Shown here: positions 51,694 to 60,811 of the stretch, piece by piece | Numbering within the stretch: position 1 is the first letter of the stretch | Layout: every line of letters starts with the position of its first letter | NCBI RefSeq assembly: GCF_000472545.1 | Contig: NZ_KI421432.1 | Span: 418,577-482,576, forward strand | Source of the DNA: Burkholderia sp. WSM2232 | GTDB taxonomy: Bacteria; Pseudomonadota; Gammaproteobacteria; Burkholderiales; Burkholderiaceae | Length of the DNA stretch: 64,000 nt | Reading direction: 5' to 3' | The notes under the pieces: model-generated | The model's input: only the letters and a program-made list of their open reading frames with translations | Databases searched by the model: none | What the model was told of the DNA's origin: nothing | Program-made: the position numbers and the translations under genes

Positions 51694-51751
51694 TCGCGGC
51701 CGTTATTGCAGTCAGCGCATGGGGCGCTGACCTCGAACAGCCTTTGTCCCG

Positions 51752-52045
51752 TTATTGCGCGCCGCGGACAATGCGCAGATCGCGCTCTGCCGCGTCGCCC
51801 AACACTGCCAGCGCTTTTTTGTAGGCGTCGCTGTCATACGCGGCGACCGCTTCTTCGTACGACGGGAACTCGATCACCACCGTCCGCTCCTTCAGGCCCT
51901 GCTCACGCACTTCGTCGGCGACGCCGCGCACGAGAAACTTGCCGCCGGCGGCCGTTACTGCCGGTGCAGCCAATTGGCCATAGGCCGCCAGCTTCGACGC
52001 ATCGTTGATCTTGCGATACGTGGTTACCCAATACCCCTTGCTCAT
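51752..52045 (-). CDS. DUF1330 family protein
   Basis: This 97-residue small ferredoxin-like alpha/beta-barrel protein begins MSKGYWVTTYRKINDASKLA and contains GKFLVRGVADEVREQGLKERTV and IEFPSYEEAVAAYDSDAY, all typical of DUF1330. Function is unknown; the fold is shared with small monooxygenase and stress proteins. GAGGAG precedes ATG 52045. Confidence 0.85.
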   Translation of the reverse strand: MSKGYWVTTYRKINDASKLAAYGQLAAPAVTAAGGKFLVRGVADEVREQGLKERTVVIEFPSYEEAVAAYDSDAYKKALAVLGDAAERDLRIVRGAQ

Positions 52046-52390
52046 TTGACGCTCCTCGTGGTTGATGGTCATGAGAGAAGCAGGAGCGTAACAGAGATTG
52101 CGCGAGGGCAGCCACGGCCAATCCGGCCAGTGTCCGTCGACCCGGCGGGCCGGTTCGTCCGGGATTGACCCCTGCGGATTGCGCCACCTGGCCGAAAAAG
52201 ATGGCCCAAAACGTTGAACCGCCGCGGATGACAAACCCGTCAGTTCTATAGAAACTCTTCTTACGATTCACGCGGTGTGTCGACGGTCGACCGTTCGCGT
52301 TTGAAACGCAGCGACCTGCCGTTCACGGTCAGGCAACGAGTCGTCGTTTATCATGGACCCGTGCCTTTGCAATGAAGCTTTAGTTTAGAT
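52046..52390. other. Intergenic region
   Basis: About 345 bases between divergent genes. The 12-bp palindrome ACGGTCGACCGT (52283-52294) is the only notable element. No gene, RNA or clear promoter is seen. Confidence 0.45.
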
Positions 52391-53203
52391 ATGACCAATA
52401 CCGGAAAGACGCTGATCGTCGGCCTCGTGCTGGCGGACCTCGTGATCTGCGCCTATTTGCTCTACCCGCGCGAGGAAAAGAAGTCGGCGGCAGCACCCGA
52501 AGCGGTGCTGAGCGCCCCTGACGGCAGCAATTCTCGCCCAGCCGAAAATCATGTCATTGCGGGTAGCATCGTGCGTCCGACGTCGCCCGACATGGCTGCG
52601 GCTGCCAATCCCAACGCGAATACCAGCAGCGCGCAAAGCGGCACGAAGACGAGCCGCGTGGACGTGCGGCCGCCTTCTGCGGCACCGGCGGTTGCAACGC
52701 AGCCGGCCATGCCTGTGGCGCCCGCCGTACCGGCAGCGCCTGTCAACGGCCTCGCGAATGCACCCGCCGCGGACATGCAAACGCAGACGCAGCTTCCGCA
52801 GGTTTCTCACGTTCCGCAAGTGGCGCAGCCGGTGCAGTCCGTGCAGCCTGCGCAGCAGCCGCAGGTACAAGCGCAGGCACAAGCTCAACAGCAGCCGTCG
52901 CAACCGCCATCCCAACGCTCTTACGCAAGGTCCAGAGCTTCACAGCACGCCGAAGATTCGCGCGGCCATGAAGATCTGCGTCGTCGCGGCTCGAGCGATG
53001 TGGGCGCGATGATGACCGAACTGCTCGTGCGTGAGTCGGCGAAACTCGATCCGTCGTTGCCTCCTCCGCCTCCCACCGACCCGGTCGACCTCAGTCGTCG
53101 CAGTACGAACCCTGTGGCGGCTGCAATGACCGACCAACTGGTCAAGGAGTCGGCGCGCGTGGCGCCCGCATCTGGCGTGCAAAAGCAGCCTGGCACGCAA
53201 TAG
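52391..53203 (+). CDS. Membrane-anchored proline/glutamine-rich protein with a duplicated motif
   Basis: This 270-residue protein has one N-terminal transmembrane helix (KTLIVGLVLADLVICAYLLYP) followed by a low-complexity Ala/Pro/Gln region (about 80-180). Near the C-terminus two copies of a motif appear: MMTELLVRESAKLDP and AMTDQLVKESARVAP, separated by a Pro-rich linker. I do not recognise the family. Its shape resembles a periplasm-spanning scaffold or a binding partner. It is convergent with GalU. Confidence 0.65.
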   Translation: MTNTGKTLIVGLVLADLVICAYLLYPREEKKSAAAPEAVLSAPDGSNSRPAENHVIAGSIVRPTSPDMAAAANPNANTSSAQSGTKTSRVDVRPPSAAPAVATQPAMPVAPAVPAAPVNGLANAPAADMQTQTQLPQVSHVPQVAQPVQSVQPAQQPQVQAQAQAQQQPSQPPSQRSYARSRASQHAEDSRGHEDLRRRGSSDVGAMMTELLVRESAKLDPSLPPPPPTDPVDLSRRSTNPVAAAMTDQLVKESARVAPASGVQKQPGTQ

Positions 53204-53215
53204 ACGCGCACTGCG

Positions 53216-54127
53216 TCACACCGTTGCGAGATCGACGGCGTCCGGATAGAGCATGCGCGAGGCGAGCTGCTCGCGCAGATACGCGTCGAACTCCTGCGCC
53301 ACTTCCGGATGCCGCAGCGCGAACTCGACGGTCGCTTTCAGATAGCCGATCTTGCTGCCGCAATCGAAGCGTGTGCCCGCATAGCGGTGCGCGAGCACCT
53401 GCTCGTTTGCGAGCAACGCTTGCAGCGCGTCGGTAAGCTGATACTCGCCGCCCGCGCCCGGCGAAAGATTGCGGATATGCCGGAAGATCGCGGGCGTCAG
53501 AATGTAGCGCCCCACCACGCCGAGATTCGATGGCGCATCTTTCGGCGCGGGCTTCTCGACGATTGTCGACACCTTCAGCAAGCCGTCGTCCCATTCGCGG
53601 CCGCCCACCACGCCATAGGAACTGCTGTGCTCGCGTGCAATGGTTTCGACGCCGATCACCGAGCTATGGTAATGATTGAACACATCCACCATTTGCGTGA
53701 GCACAGGCGGTTCGCCGTACAACAGGTCGTCGGCGAGAATCACGGCAAACGGCTCGTTGCCCACCAGTTTCTCCGCGCATAGCACGGCGTGGCCCAGACC
53801 CAGCGCGTCGGCCTGGCGTACGTAAAAACAGTCGACGTTTGCCGGTTTGATGCCGCGCACGAGTTCCAGCAGCTTCTGCTTGCCGCGCGCTTCGAGTTCC
53901 GCTTCGATCTCATACGACTTGTCGAAGTGGTCTTCAATGGCACGCTTGCTTCGGCCTGTCACGAAGATCATTTCCGTGATGCCGGCTGCAATCGCCTCTT
54001 CCACTGCGTACTGAATCAGCGGCTTGTCGACAACCGGCAGCATCTCCTTCGGGCTTGCCTTCGTCGCGGGCAGAAACCGCGTGCCCAATCCCGCTACCGG
54101 AAACACAGCCTTTGTCACTTTCAACAT
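53216..54127 (-). CDS. galU: UTP-glucose-1-phosphate uridylyltransferase
   Basis: This 303-residue protein has the nucleotidyltransferase signature FPVAGLGTRFLPATKASPKE followed by MLPVVDKPLIQYAVEEA. VILADDLLY, the metal-binding Asp region, and GVVGRYILTP are present. It makes UDP-glucose for exopolysaccharide, LPS and trehalose synthesis. ATG 54127 gives the standard family start MLKVTKAVFPVAG. It is on the same strand as the AraC-GGDEF/EAL pair upstream. Confidence 0.95.
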   Translation of the reverse strand: MLKVTKAVFPVAGLGTRFLPATKASPKEMLPVVDKPLIQYAVEEAIAAGITEMIFVTGRSKRAIEDHFDKSYEIEAELEARGKQKLLELVRGIKPANVDCFYVRQADALGLGHAVLCAEKLVGNEPFAVILADDLLYGEPPVLTQMVDVFNHYHSSVIGVETIAREHSSSYGVVGGREWDDGLLKVSTIVEKPAPKDAPSNLGVVGRYILTPAIFRHIRNLSPGAGGEYQLTDALQALLANEQVLAHRYAGTRFDCGSKIGYLKATVEFALRHPEVAQEFDAYLREQLASRMLYPDAVDLATV

Positions 54128-54292
54128 AATCGACCCCATTGACATTGAATGCCTGCGGATTTGCGCCGCTTGCGGTTGGTGTCCGTCGCTTGCCGTCGCC
54201 CGCTCTCGCGTTACGCGATTCGCTTGCATCAGCAGAAGCGAACAGCGGATGAATCGACACGCGCACTCGCCTTCAGGCCATGCTGCGCATCA

Positions 54293-55207
54293 TCAGGCAG
54301 CGCCGCGCTGCTTTGGCAACGCCGCTGTATTAGCGGTGTCGATGCTCACCCGCGACGCGGTTTGCGGCGACAGCAGCAACGCGTTCATCACGCGCAGACG
54401 CCACGCCTCGGGCGGCATGCCGTCTATCGACGTATTCAGCTTGACCTTGATCGACGAATCGAGAACCAGCCGCTCGCGCAGGCTATGGATAACCCATCGG
54501 TCCAGACGGCGCGTCAGGCCAAGACGCTCGAGGGCGTCCAGCGCCGCGCCCAGCGGTCTGGTCTTGCCGCCGATGCGCTCGGTCAGCGTGAGCGCAAAGT
54601 AACCGGTGGCCTGAGCGTTCGCGCCCTGCCCCGATGGCGAGAGCTCGACTGCAAGCCGCCCCTCGTCCATCGCGCGAAACAACGCGATAGCCGTAGCCAT
54701 GTCGCCTTGATATTGTTCGCGCCAACCCGGCAGCCGTCCCGGCAAAAGCGAAGCCATGCCGACCGCATCTATGTCGAATGGCTCGTCGCCATAACCGGCG
54801 ACGCGCACCGAAATGGCCGGGTAAACGATCCCGCTGTCTCCATACACGGGGGCACCGCCGAGTGCTTCGACAATGCGATCCGGCAGACCCGCTTCGCGCA
54901 TCGGCAAGGCGCCGCTCAGCAACTCGGCCTGCGAGCCGGCGTCGAAAGCAAACAGAATGTGATCGCCGCTACGTGCAACCATGCCGCCTTCCACCGCAAC
55001 GAGCTGGCGTGCGCGCTCGAGCACCGCGCGCCGCACGGTGGCTCCGAGCGAACGTTCGTAGGCGGCCTCGATCTGCCTCACGTTGAAGATGGACGCAACG
55101 AGGCAAATCGGCATTGCACCATCGCGCGATTCGCCTGGCCGCACGCCGAGACGGCTTAGCAGCGAAGTCAGCTGGGCGTCGTTGAGCAAACGATGCAGAT
55201 CAGTCAT
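54293..55207 (-). CDS. Degenerate GGDEF/EAL-like protein
   Basis: This 304-residue protein has the framework of a GGDEF domain, but the signature reads RSGDHILFAF, lacking the active GGDEF. The C-terminal half retains EAL-type structure (LERLGLTRRLDRWVIHSLRERL, then KVKLNTSIDGM) but no EAL motif (VELSPSG instead) and stops early. It is therefore probably a c-di-GMP sensor or inactive partner, not an enzyme. Its start overlaps the AraC-type gene end by 8 bases. GalU downstream suggests a polysaccharide link. Confidence 0.6.
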   Translation of the reverse strand: MTDLHRLLNDAQLTSLLSRLGVRPGESRDGAMPICLVASIFNVRQIEAAYERSLGATVRRAVLERARQLVAVEGGMVARSGDHILFAFDAGSQAELLSGALPMREAGLPDRIVEALGGAPVYGDSGIVYPAISVRVAGYGDEPFDIDAVGMASLLPGRLPGWREQYQGDMATAIALFRAMDEGRLAVELSPSGQGANAQATGYFALTLTERIGGKTRPLGAALDALERLGLTRRLDRWVIHSLRERLVLDSSIKVKLNTSIDGMPPEAWRLRVMNALLLSPQTASRVSIDTANTAALPKQRGAA

Positions 55208-55664
55208 CGCGGGCCTCGCCTTCCGCGATGCCGCGCGGATTCCCTGACGTAGTGTCGGCCAGACGCTCGCGCTCCGAATGACGGTATCCGGTAGGCGTCA
55301 TCGCAAGATGCCGCTTGAACAGCTTGGCAAGCCGGTCGCCACTGCTAAGTCCTGTGCGGCGCGCGATCTTGTCCGCGGGCAACTCGGTTTGAATCAACAT
55401 ATCGCAGGCTTTCAGAAGCCGCAGACGCAACACGAATTCGGTAGGCGTCACGCCAATTTCCTTCTTGAAGCGCCGCAGAAAATTGCGCTCGCTCATGGCC
55501 GCACCACGCGCGACTGCGGCGATTGACACGCGCCCTTCCACGCCCACGCGCAGTTGCTGAGCGGCCGCGCGAATCGGCTCGCTCGCTTGCAACTCGGGCG
55601 CTTCAAATCCCTCGCCCCTTCGCGCCGTCATTCCGGTCCCAACTAGATCGCACGCACAATTCAT
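55200..55664 (-). CDS. AraC-type helix-turn-helix regulator
   Basis: This 154-residue protein has an AraC C-terminal DNA-binding domain: RVSIAAVARGAAMSERNFLR for the first helix-turn-helix, RFKKEIGVTPTEFVLRLRL between, and IARRTGLSSGDRLAKLFKRH for the second. There is no ligand domain, so it may answer to its coupled partner downstream (8-base overlap). ATG 55664 gives MNCACDLV; the first 45 residues are unconserved. Confidence 0.8.
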   Translation of the reverse strand: MNCACDLVGTGMTARRGEGFEAPELQASEPIRAAAQQLRVGVEGRVSIAAVARGAAMSERNFLRRFKKEIGVTPTEFVLRLRLLKACDMLIQTELPADKIARRTGLSSGDRLAKLFKRHLAMTPTGYRHSERERLADTTSGNPRGIAEGEARDD

Positions 55665-56054
55665 ATCGCTGCCCCTGCAACATGGCGAAATCCGCTTTTT
55701 CTGCAGTGCATCATAGGCGCTACCTTTCGCGCCCAATTTCAAGGTGTCCGATTGCATCCACCTATTGGCGGATGCGACCAAGTGCGTGGGGAAGGTTCAA
55801 GAGGAAGGTTCGCAGCATGCGGTAGCGAGCGGCACGGCGATGGCAGTCACGTCGTAGCTGCCGAGAGATATGCCGCGTCGGCAGGCACGCAAGGTTGCGT
55901 AGTCGACGACTACTCATCGCGCGTATTCGTCTGTATTGCGAAGCTTTTATACCGTTGCGCGATGCACCGGATTGTCGCGTTCGGCCAAGAGCTTGGGTAA
56001 AACGGCCGCGCCTTCGCAATGAGCGATTTGCGCGGCTAAACTCGCTTCCGGTCT

Positions 56055-56132
56055 TCGAGGGATCGCTATCTCAGGACTACCCCGTCCCTCGACTTTCGGC
56101 CTGCCGTTCCCTCGGGCGGCAGGCTTTTTTTT
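56055..56132 (+). ncRNA. Candidate small RNA with two stem-loops and a terminator
   Basis: TCGAGGGA (56055-56062) pairs with TCCCTCGA (56085-56092). Then GCCTGCCG (56099-56106) pairs with CGGCAGGC (56117-56124), followed by eight T. Read on the plus strand this is an intrinsic terminator with a stem-loop before it. No plus-strand gene lies upstream, and the MFS gene downstream runs the other way, so a short RNA from 55.8-56.1 kb is likely. Its start is not known, as I found no clear promoter. Confidence 0.5.
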
Positions 56133-56143
56133 CGCAATGCGGC

Positions 56144-57457
56144 TCACGCAAGCGCGTCATCGACAATGGGTTTGCGAGCCATGAACCAGTAGAAGATCGC
56201 GGCGCATCCGGCAATCGCGCCGCCCGAGATGAAGGCAAGCGCGTACGAACCGGTACGGTCCACGATGAAGCCGGCCACGACCGGCGAGAACGCCCCGCCG
56301 AAATAGCCGCCGAAGTTCTGGATCGCGCTGACGGAGGCGATCATCGACGAAGGTGCGATGTCGGCTGCAAGCGCCCACGCAGATCCGATCACCGCCGCGA
56401 TAAATGCGAGCCCTACCGTGAAGAGCGCGAGCGTCACATTCAGCGCGTGCGTGAACGGCAGTGCGATAGCGCATGCAGCCGCTCCCACCGCGCAGCACGC
56501 AATCAACAGGCGCTTGGCATCAATCGGCGAAGCGAACTGGCGGTCCACCATCTTCTTCGCAAGGTAGCCCACGGCAATCTCACCGAGCGCGCCGCCAACC
56601 CAAGGAATGCCCGCGTACACGCCAAGCTGCGCAAACGAGATGTGAAAGCGGTCGAGCAGATAGAGCGGCAGGAACACAAGAAAGATATTCCACAGCCAGA
56701 TGGTGCAGAAGTAGCCGAGAATCATGCCCCACACGCTGCGTCGCGTGAAAAGCGATCGCCACCGCAGCGACGAATCGGCCAAAGATCTTTCATGGCCGCC
56801 GCCGCCCGCCTCGATGTACTCGCGTTCGTCTTGAGAAAGGCGCTTGCTCTGCGCCGGATTGCGATACAACATCAGGAACAGCAGCGCGAATGCAATGCCA
56901 AATGCCCCCGTCACATGAAAGAGAGAGCGCCAGCCAAACGCCACCATCAGCGCGACCAGCACGGCAGGCGCGATGGCCGGTCCCCACTTGGATGACGAAT
57001 CCCACACGCCGGTAGCGAAGCCGCGCTCCTTTGCCGGAAACCACGCCGCGGTAATTTTCGCGGATGTCGGCCAGCATGGCGCCTCGCCGACGGCAAGCAA
57101 TGCCCGCATGACGATCAGCCCGGACAGAGAGCCGACCACGCCGGTGAGCCAGGTGGCGACGCTCCACCAGATCATTGCGAGTGCATAAGCGCGCTTCGCG
57201 CCGAAGCGGTCGATCACCCAGCCGGCCGGCAATTGCATGACCGCATAGGTCCACGCAAAGACACTCCCCAGCAAACCGATTTGCGTGCGCGTCAAACCGA
57301 GTTCCTGAATCATGCCCGGCGCGGCAATGGAAAGACTCGCGCGGTCCATGTAGTTGATGATTCCGCCAATCAGCAGCCAGATCAGCACGTGCCAGCGAAA
57401 ATTGAAGCGAGCCGGCCGCACCGCGGCGGCCGTGAGCGAACCAGTGGGCTTGTCCAT
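56144..57457 (-). CDS. MFS transporter, glucarate/hexuronate-type
   Basis: This 437-residue carrier has about 12 helices. The family motif NYMDRASLSIAAPGMIQELG in helix 1, IDRFGAKRAY and RALLAVGEAPCWPTSAKI are typical of GudP/ExuT-like importers of sugar acids and other carboxylates. I take ATG 57457 (MDKPTG) because the GGAG is properly spaced there. It is divergent from the LysR gene, with a palindrome between. It probably imports the substrate of the CoA-transferase and hydratase. Confidence 0.87.
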   Translation of the reverse strand: MDKPTGSLTAAAVRPARFNFRWHVLIWLLIGGIINYMDRASLSIAAPGMIQELGLTRTQIGLLGSVFAWTYAVMQLPAGWVIDRFGAKRAYALAMIWWSVATWLTGVVGSLSGLIVMRALLAVGEAPCWPTSAKITAAWFPAKERGFATGVWDSSSKWGPAIAPAVLVALMVAFGWRSLFHVTGAFGIAFALLFLMLYRNPAQSKRLSQDEREYIEAGGGGHERSLADSSLRWRSLFTRRSVWGMILGYFCTIWLWNIFLVFLPLYLLDRFHISFAQLGVYAGIPWVGGALGEIAVGYLAKKMVDRQFASPIDAKRLLIACCAVGAAACAIALPFTHALNVTLALFTVGLAFIAAVIGSAWALAADIAPSSMIASVSAIQNFGGYFGGAFSPVVAGFIVDRTGSYALAFISGGAIAGCAAIFYWFMARKPIVDDALA

Positions 57458-57598
57458 CATGTCTCCGTCCAGGTGGCCGAGATGGCCATTCGTCCTTGCC
57501 GATACGCACCGTGCAGCGCACCGGCACTTGTATGCATGTACTGAACGACAAGTGTACGGACGCGAGCGCGAGACCTCCAATGTCGAAACCGCATGTGC

Positions 57599-57618
57599 CG
57601 ATAGCGTTTTCGTTATCG
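57599..57618. promoter_or_regulatory. Candidate LysR operator
   Basis: CGATAGCG-TTTT-CGTTATCG is an inverted repeat with one mismatch, lying between the divergent MFS and LysR starts. Confidence 0.5.
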
Positions 57619-57702
57619 TGACGGCGGGTGTATGGCGGCCGCGCACTAAACTATCGGGCGACGCATGCCCCGATGCACCGTCCAATACTCATGGGAGACG
57701 AA

Positions 57703-58590
57703 GTGAAATTCGACACGACAACCGTCCGCCTGATTCTCGCGATAGCCGAGGAAGGCAGCATTTCGCGAGCCGCCGACAAGCTGAGCCTGGCAGTCGCGGC
57801 GGCCTCGCGACGCGTGTCGGACCTCGAAGAACAACTCGGCGCGAAGCTCTTCAGACGCGTGCCACATGGGGCGGAGCTCACCGAGTCGGGGGGCAGGCTG
57901 CTCGAATACGTCCGGCAGATCGACAACCTGATCGACCGCATGGAAGGCGACGCCGAGGCGCTCAATCACGGCCTTGAAGGACGAATCATCATTGGCGCCC
58001 CGAAGGCAGTGGTGATTCAGTTTCTGGCTCGCGAGATCGCGGCCATCCAGCAGAAGTACCCGCGTATCGCGCTGAAAATCGTCGAAGAAAACAGCAGGAT
58101 CGTGCAGCAACTGCTGCGCGACAAAGTGATCGACGTGGGCATCTACGAGAAGAAAAGCGGCTTTCTCGACCTGGAGAAATTCGCGTACAGGGAGGACCGG
58201 CTAGTGCTTGTTCATAGCCGCGCGCATTTCGAATTCGGTGCTGCGCCGATCAGCATCGACGATCTTCTCGACGTTCCCATCGTGAGTCTCGGGAAGGGCT
58301 CGGCGGTGCTGTCAGCCGTGGAGCGCGCATATCGCAGCCGCGGCCGGCTGTTTGCGAACAACCTCACGGTGAGCGGCTTCGACACCATGCTGGCCATGGT
58401 GCGTCACGGACTTGGCGTCGGCCTTATGCCGCCCGCTGTGTTGCAGAGCTTCCGCCCCGAGGCAGCGCTCGCGTCAGTCGAGCTGGACGGAGACTGGGCA
58501 AGTCGCCATTACGTCTTGTCCTGCATCGAGGGACACGCTCAGGAACAAACTCTGCGCAACGTCGTGGAAGCATTGCTCGCCGGACGCTAG
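57703..58590 (+). CDS. LysR family transcriptional regulator
   Basis: This 295-residue protein has the LysR helix-turn-helix (LILAIAEEGSISRAADKLSL, ASRRVSDLEEQLGAKLFRR) and an effector domain of PBP type (VLVHSRAHFEF, GFDTMLAMVRHGLGVGLMPP). The GTG at 57703 with GGGAG upstream is preferred over ATG 57691. It is divergent from the MFS gene and 129 bp upstream of the CoA-transferase gene, so it likely controls both sides. Confidence 0.88.
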   Translation: MKFDTTTVRLILAIAEEGSISRAADKLSLAVAAASRRVSDLEEQLGAKLFRRVPHGAELTESGGRLLEYVRQIDNLIDRMEGDAEALNHGLEGRIIIGAPKAVVIQFLAREIAAIQQKYPRIALKIVEENSRIVQQLLRDKVIDVGIYEKKSGFLDLEKFAYREDRLVLVHSRAHFEFGAAPISIDDLLDVPIVSLGKGSAVLSAVERAYRSRGRLFANNLTVSGFDTMLAMVRHGLGVGLMPPAVLQSFRPEAALASVELDGDWASRHYVLSCIEGHAQEQTLRNVVEALLAGR

Positions 58591-58719
58591 CGCGCAACCT
58601 GGGTACGTGGTTTCGCCAATCGCGAAACCAGGCATGACGCCGCGATCCTTGCCGCGCGTCCCGCAACTCGGCGACAGTGGAGTCACCACACGACCACCCG
58701 ACCGAGGAGCAAGCCCGCC

Positions 58720-59886
58720 ATGACCCAATCACCGCATCTACCGCTGCAAGGCATACGCGTGCTCGATGTGAGCCAGGTCATGGCGGGCCCGTTCGCCTGC
58801 ATGATGCTCGCCGACCTGGGCGCGGACGTCGTCAAGGTCGAGCCGCCCGAAGGCGACCAGACGCGCAGTTCAATGGGCTTCAAGATGAAAGGCCCGGACA
58901 GCATGGGCTTTCTGAACCTGAACCGTAACAAGCGCTCGGTCACACTCGATCTGAAGAGCGACGAAGGGCGCGAGATGTTCTACAAGCTCGCGAAAACAGC
59001 GGACGTGATCGTCGAGAACTATCGACCCGGCGTCGTGCAGCGTTTGCGAATCGATTACGAATCCATCAAGGCGATCAATCCGAAGATTGTCTATGCGAGC
59101 ATTTCCGGCTTTGGGCAAAGCGGGCCGTGGGCGTCGCGGCCCGGCTTCGATCTGATGGCGCAGGCCATGTCGGGCGTAATGAGCGTGACGGGCTACAAAG
59201 GCGGCAAGCCGGTGAAAGCGGGCGTGCCTGTTGCGGATATCGGCTGCGCGCTGTTTGCCGTGTACGGGGTGCTCTCCGCTTACATCGGCGCGCAGAAAAG
59301 CGGCGAAGGCCAGCATATCGACGCGTCGCTATTCGATTCGATCATGGCCTTCTCGATCTGGGACATGTCCGACTACTGGGGCACGGGCGTGCCGCCGACG
59401 CCGCTTGGCACAAGCAACAAGATGAGCGCGCCCTACCAGGCCGTGAAGGCGCGCGACGCATACTTCGTGATGGGCGCGACGAACCAGAAGCTGTGGACAC
59501 GGTTATGCGAGGTGCTGGATCGCCGCGACCTGCTCGAGCATGCCGATTACGCGAGCGTGTCGCTGCGCCTGAAAAATCGCGAGGCAATGATCGAGGCGCT
59601 GGAGCAGGAATTCGGCAAGCGCGACAGCGCGGAATGGGTCGACGTGCTGCTTGCGGCAGGCATTCCCGCAGGGCCGATTCTTTCGTATCCCGAAGCATTT
59701 TCAAGCGAACACGCCCTGCATCGCAACATGTGCATGGAAATCGATCACCCGAACGAAGGCAAGGTGAAGAACATCGGCTTTCCGGTCAAACTGCTCGGCA
59801 CGCCGCCCACCGTGCGCCGGCATCCGCCGCTGCTCGGCGAGCACAACGACGAAATCTTCGCGGAAGTCAACGGAGCCGCGTCATGA
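58720..59886 (+). CDS. CaiB/BaiF-type (class III) CoA-transferase
   Basis: This 388-residue enzyme has the class III signature. It includes LQGIRVLDVSQVMAGPFACM, LGADVVKVEPPEGDQTR, NRNKRSVTLDL, and FGQSGPWASRPGFDLMAQAM. An Asp in the DIGCALFAVYGVL block is the usual nucleophile. It moves CoA between carboxylic acids. It overlaps the enoyl-CoA hydratase start by 4 bases (ATGA). With the MFS importer it forms a carboxylate catabolism unit; the substrate is open. Confidence 0.9.
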   Translation: MTQSPHLPLQGIRVLDVSQVMAGPFACMMLADLGADVVKVEPPEGDQTRSSMGFKMKGPDSMGFLNLNRNKRSVTLDLKSDEGREMFYKLAKTADVIVENYRPGVVQRLRIDYESIKAINPKIVYASISGFGQSGPWASRPGFDLMAQAMSGVMSVTGYKGGKPVKAGVPVADIGCALFAVYGVLSAYIGAQKSGEGQHIDASLFDSIMAFSIWDMSDYWGTGVPPTPLGTSNKMSAPYQAVKARDAYFVMGATNQKLWTRLCEVLDRRDLLEHADYASVSLRLKNREAMIEALEQEFGKRDSAEWVDVLLAAGIPAGPILSYPEAFSSEHALHRNMCMEIDHPNEGKVKNIGFPVKLLGTPPTVRRHPPLLGEHNDEIFAEVNGAAS

Positions 59887-60653
59887 GTGAAGCGCAACAG
59901 GTTCGTCTTACGGTGCATGCGTCAGGCGCGGCCGAAATTCTGATAGACCGGGCCGAGCGGCATAACGCGATGACGCTCGATATGTACGAGTCGTTGCTCG
60001 CGCACGTCGCGCAGTGTGAAGCGAATCGCGACGTCCGCTGCATTCTCTTGCGCGGTGCGGGCGGCAAGTCTTTCATCTCCGGCACGGACATTGGTTATTT
60101 CGAGGACTTCCGCGATGGGCGTGACGGCGTTGCGTACGAAGCGTTCGTGGAGCGCGTGATAGACACCGTCGAGCGGATCGCCGTGCCGACTATTGCGGTG
60201 ATCGACGGCTGGGCCGTGGGCGGCGGTCTCGCGCTCGCCACGGCGTGCGATTTCCGCGTTTGCACGGACGCCTCGCGCTTTGGCGCGCCGATTGCAAAGA
60301 CGCTCTCGAATACGCTGTCGTCGCGCAACATCGCGCGGCTTCAAGCGGCCTTCGGCACACCGCGTGTCAAGAAGATGCTGATGCTCGCCGACTATCTGAC
60401 GGCTGAAGAAGCGCTTGGGTGCGGCTACGTGCAGGAGGTTTGCGACCGCGCGGCATTGCATGATGCGGCGCACACACTCGCGCAACGATTGATGGCGCTC
60501 TCGCCGGTGACGCAGCAGGCGGTGAAGGAAAGCCTGCGACGCATCGTGATCGAACAACGGCTCGACGACGAAGACCTGATCGAAGCCGTGTATGGCAGCA
60601 GTCGTTTCCGGGAAGCTGTAGCGGCGTTTACGAGCCGCCGATCCCGCGACTGA
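59883..60653 (+). CDS. Enoyl-CoA hydratase/isomerase family protein
   Basis: This 256-residue crotonase-fold protein has the oxyanion regions GKSFISGTDIGYFE and AVIDGWAVGGGLALATACDF. The C-terminal half follows (LTAEEALGCGYVQEV). It lacks the second catalytic Glu in the usual place (FGAPIAKTLSN instead of GxPE), so it may be an isomerase, lyase or other crotonase activity. It overlaps the CoA-transferase gene by 4 bases and acts on the CoA ester made there. Confidence 0.87.
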   Translation: MSEAQQVRLTVHASGAAEILIDRAERHNAMTLDMYESLLAHVAQCEANRDVRCILLRGAGGKSFISGTDIGYFEDFRDGRDGVAYEAFVERVIDTVERIAVPTIAVIDGWAVGGGLALATACDFRVCTDASRFGAPIAKTLSNTLSSRNIARLQAAFGTPRVKKMLMLADYLTAEEALGCGYVQEVCDRAALHDAAHTLAQRLMALSPVTQQAVKESLRRIVIEQRLDDEDLIEAVYGSSRFREAVAAFTSRRSRD

Positions 60654-60811
60654 ACGGCTATCTGAAGCAGATGAACTGAGAAAGCCGCATTCGTCGCACC
60701 GACCGATAGATGCGCCGCTCACGCGGCGCATCGGGCCTCGCGCACTCTTTTGCGTGCCTCGGGGCAGCTTTTGTGGCGACGTTCTTGACGTCCCCGCCGC
60801 CGCGCGACTAC

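Noticed and set aside
56099..56132. Terminator of the MFS gene 56144-57457
   Set aside because: The T-run is on the plus strand; for the minus-strand gene it would be an A-run before the stem, so it cannot serve that gene.
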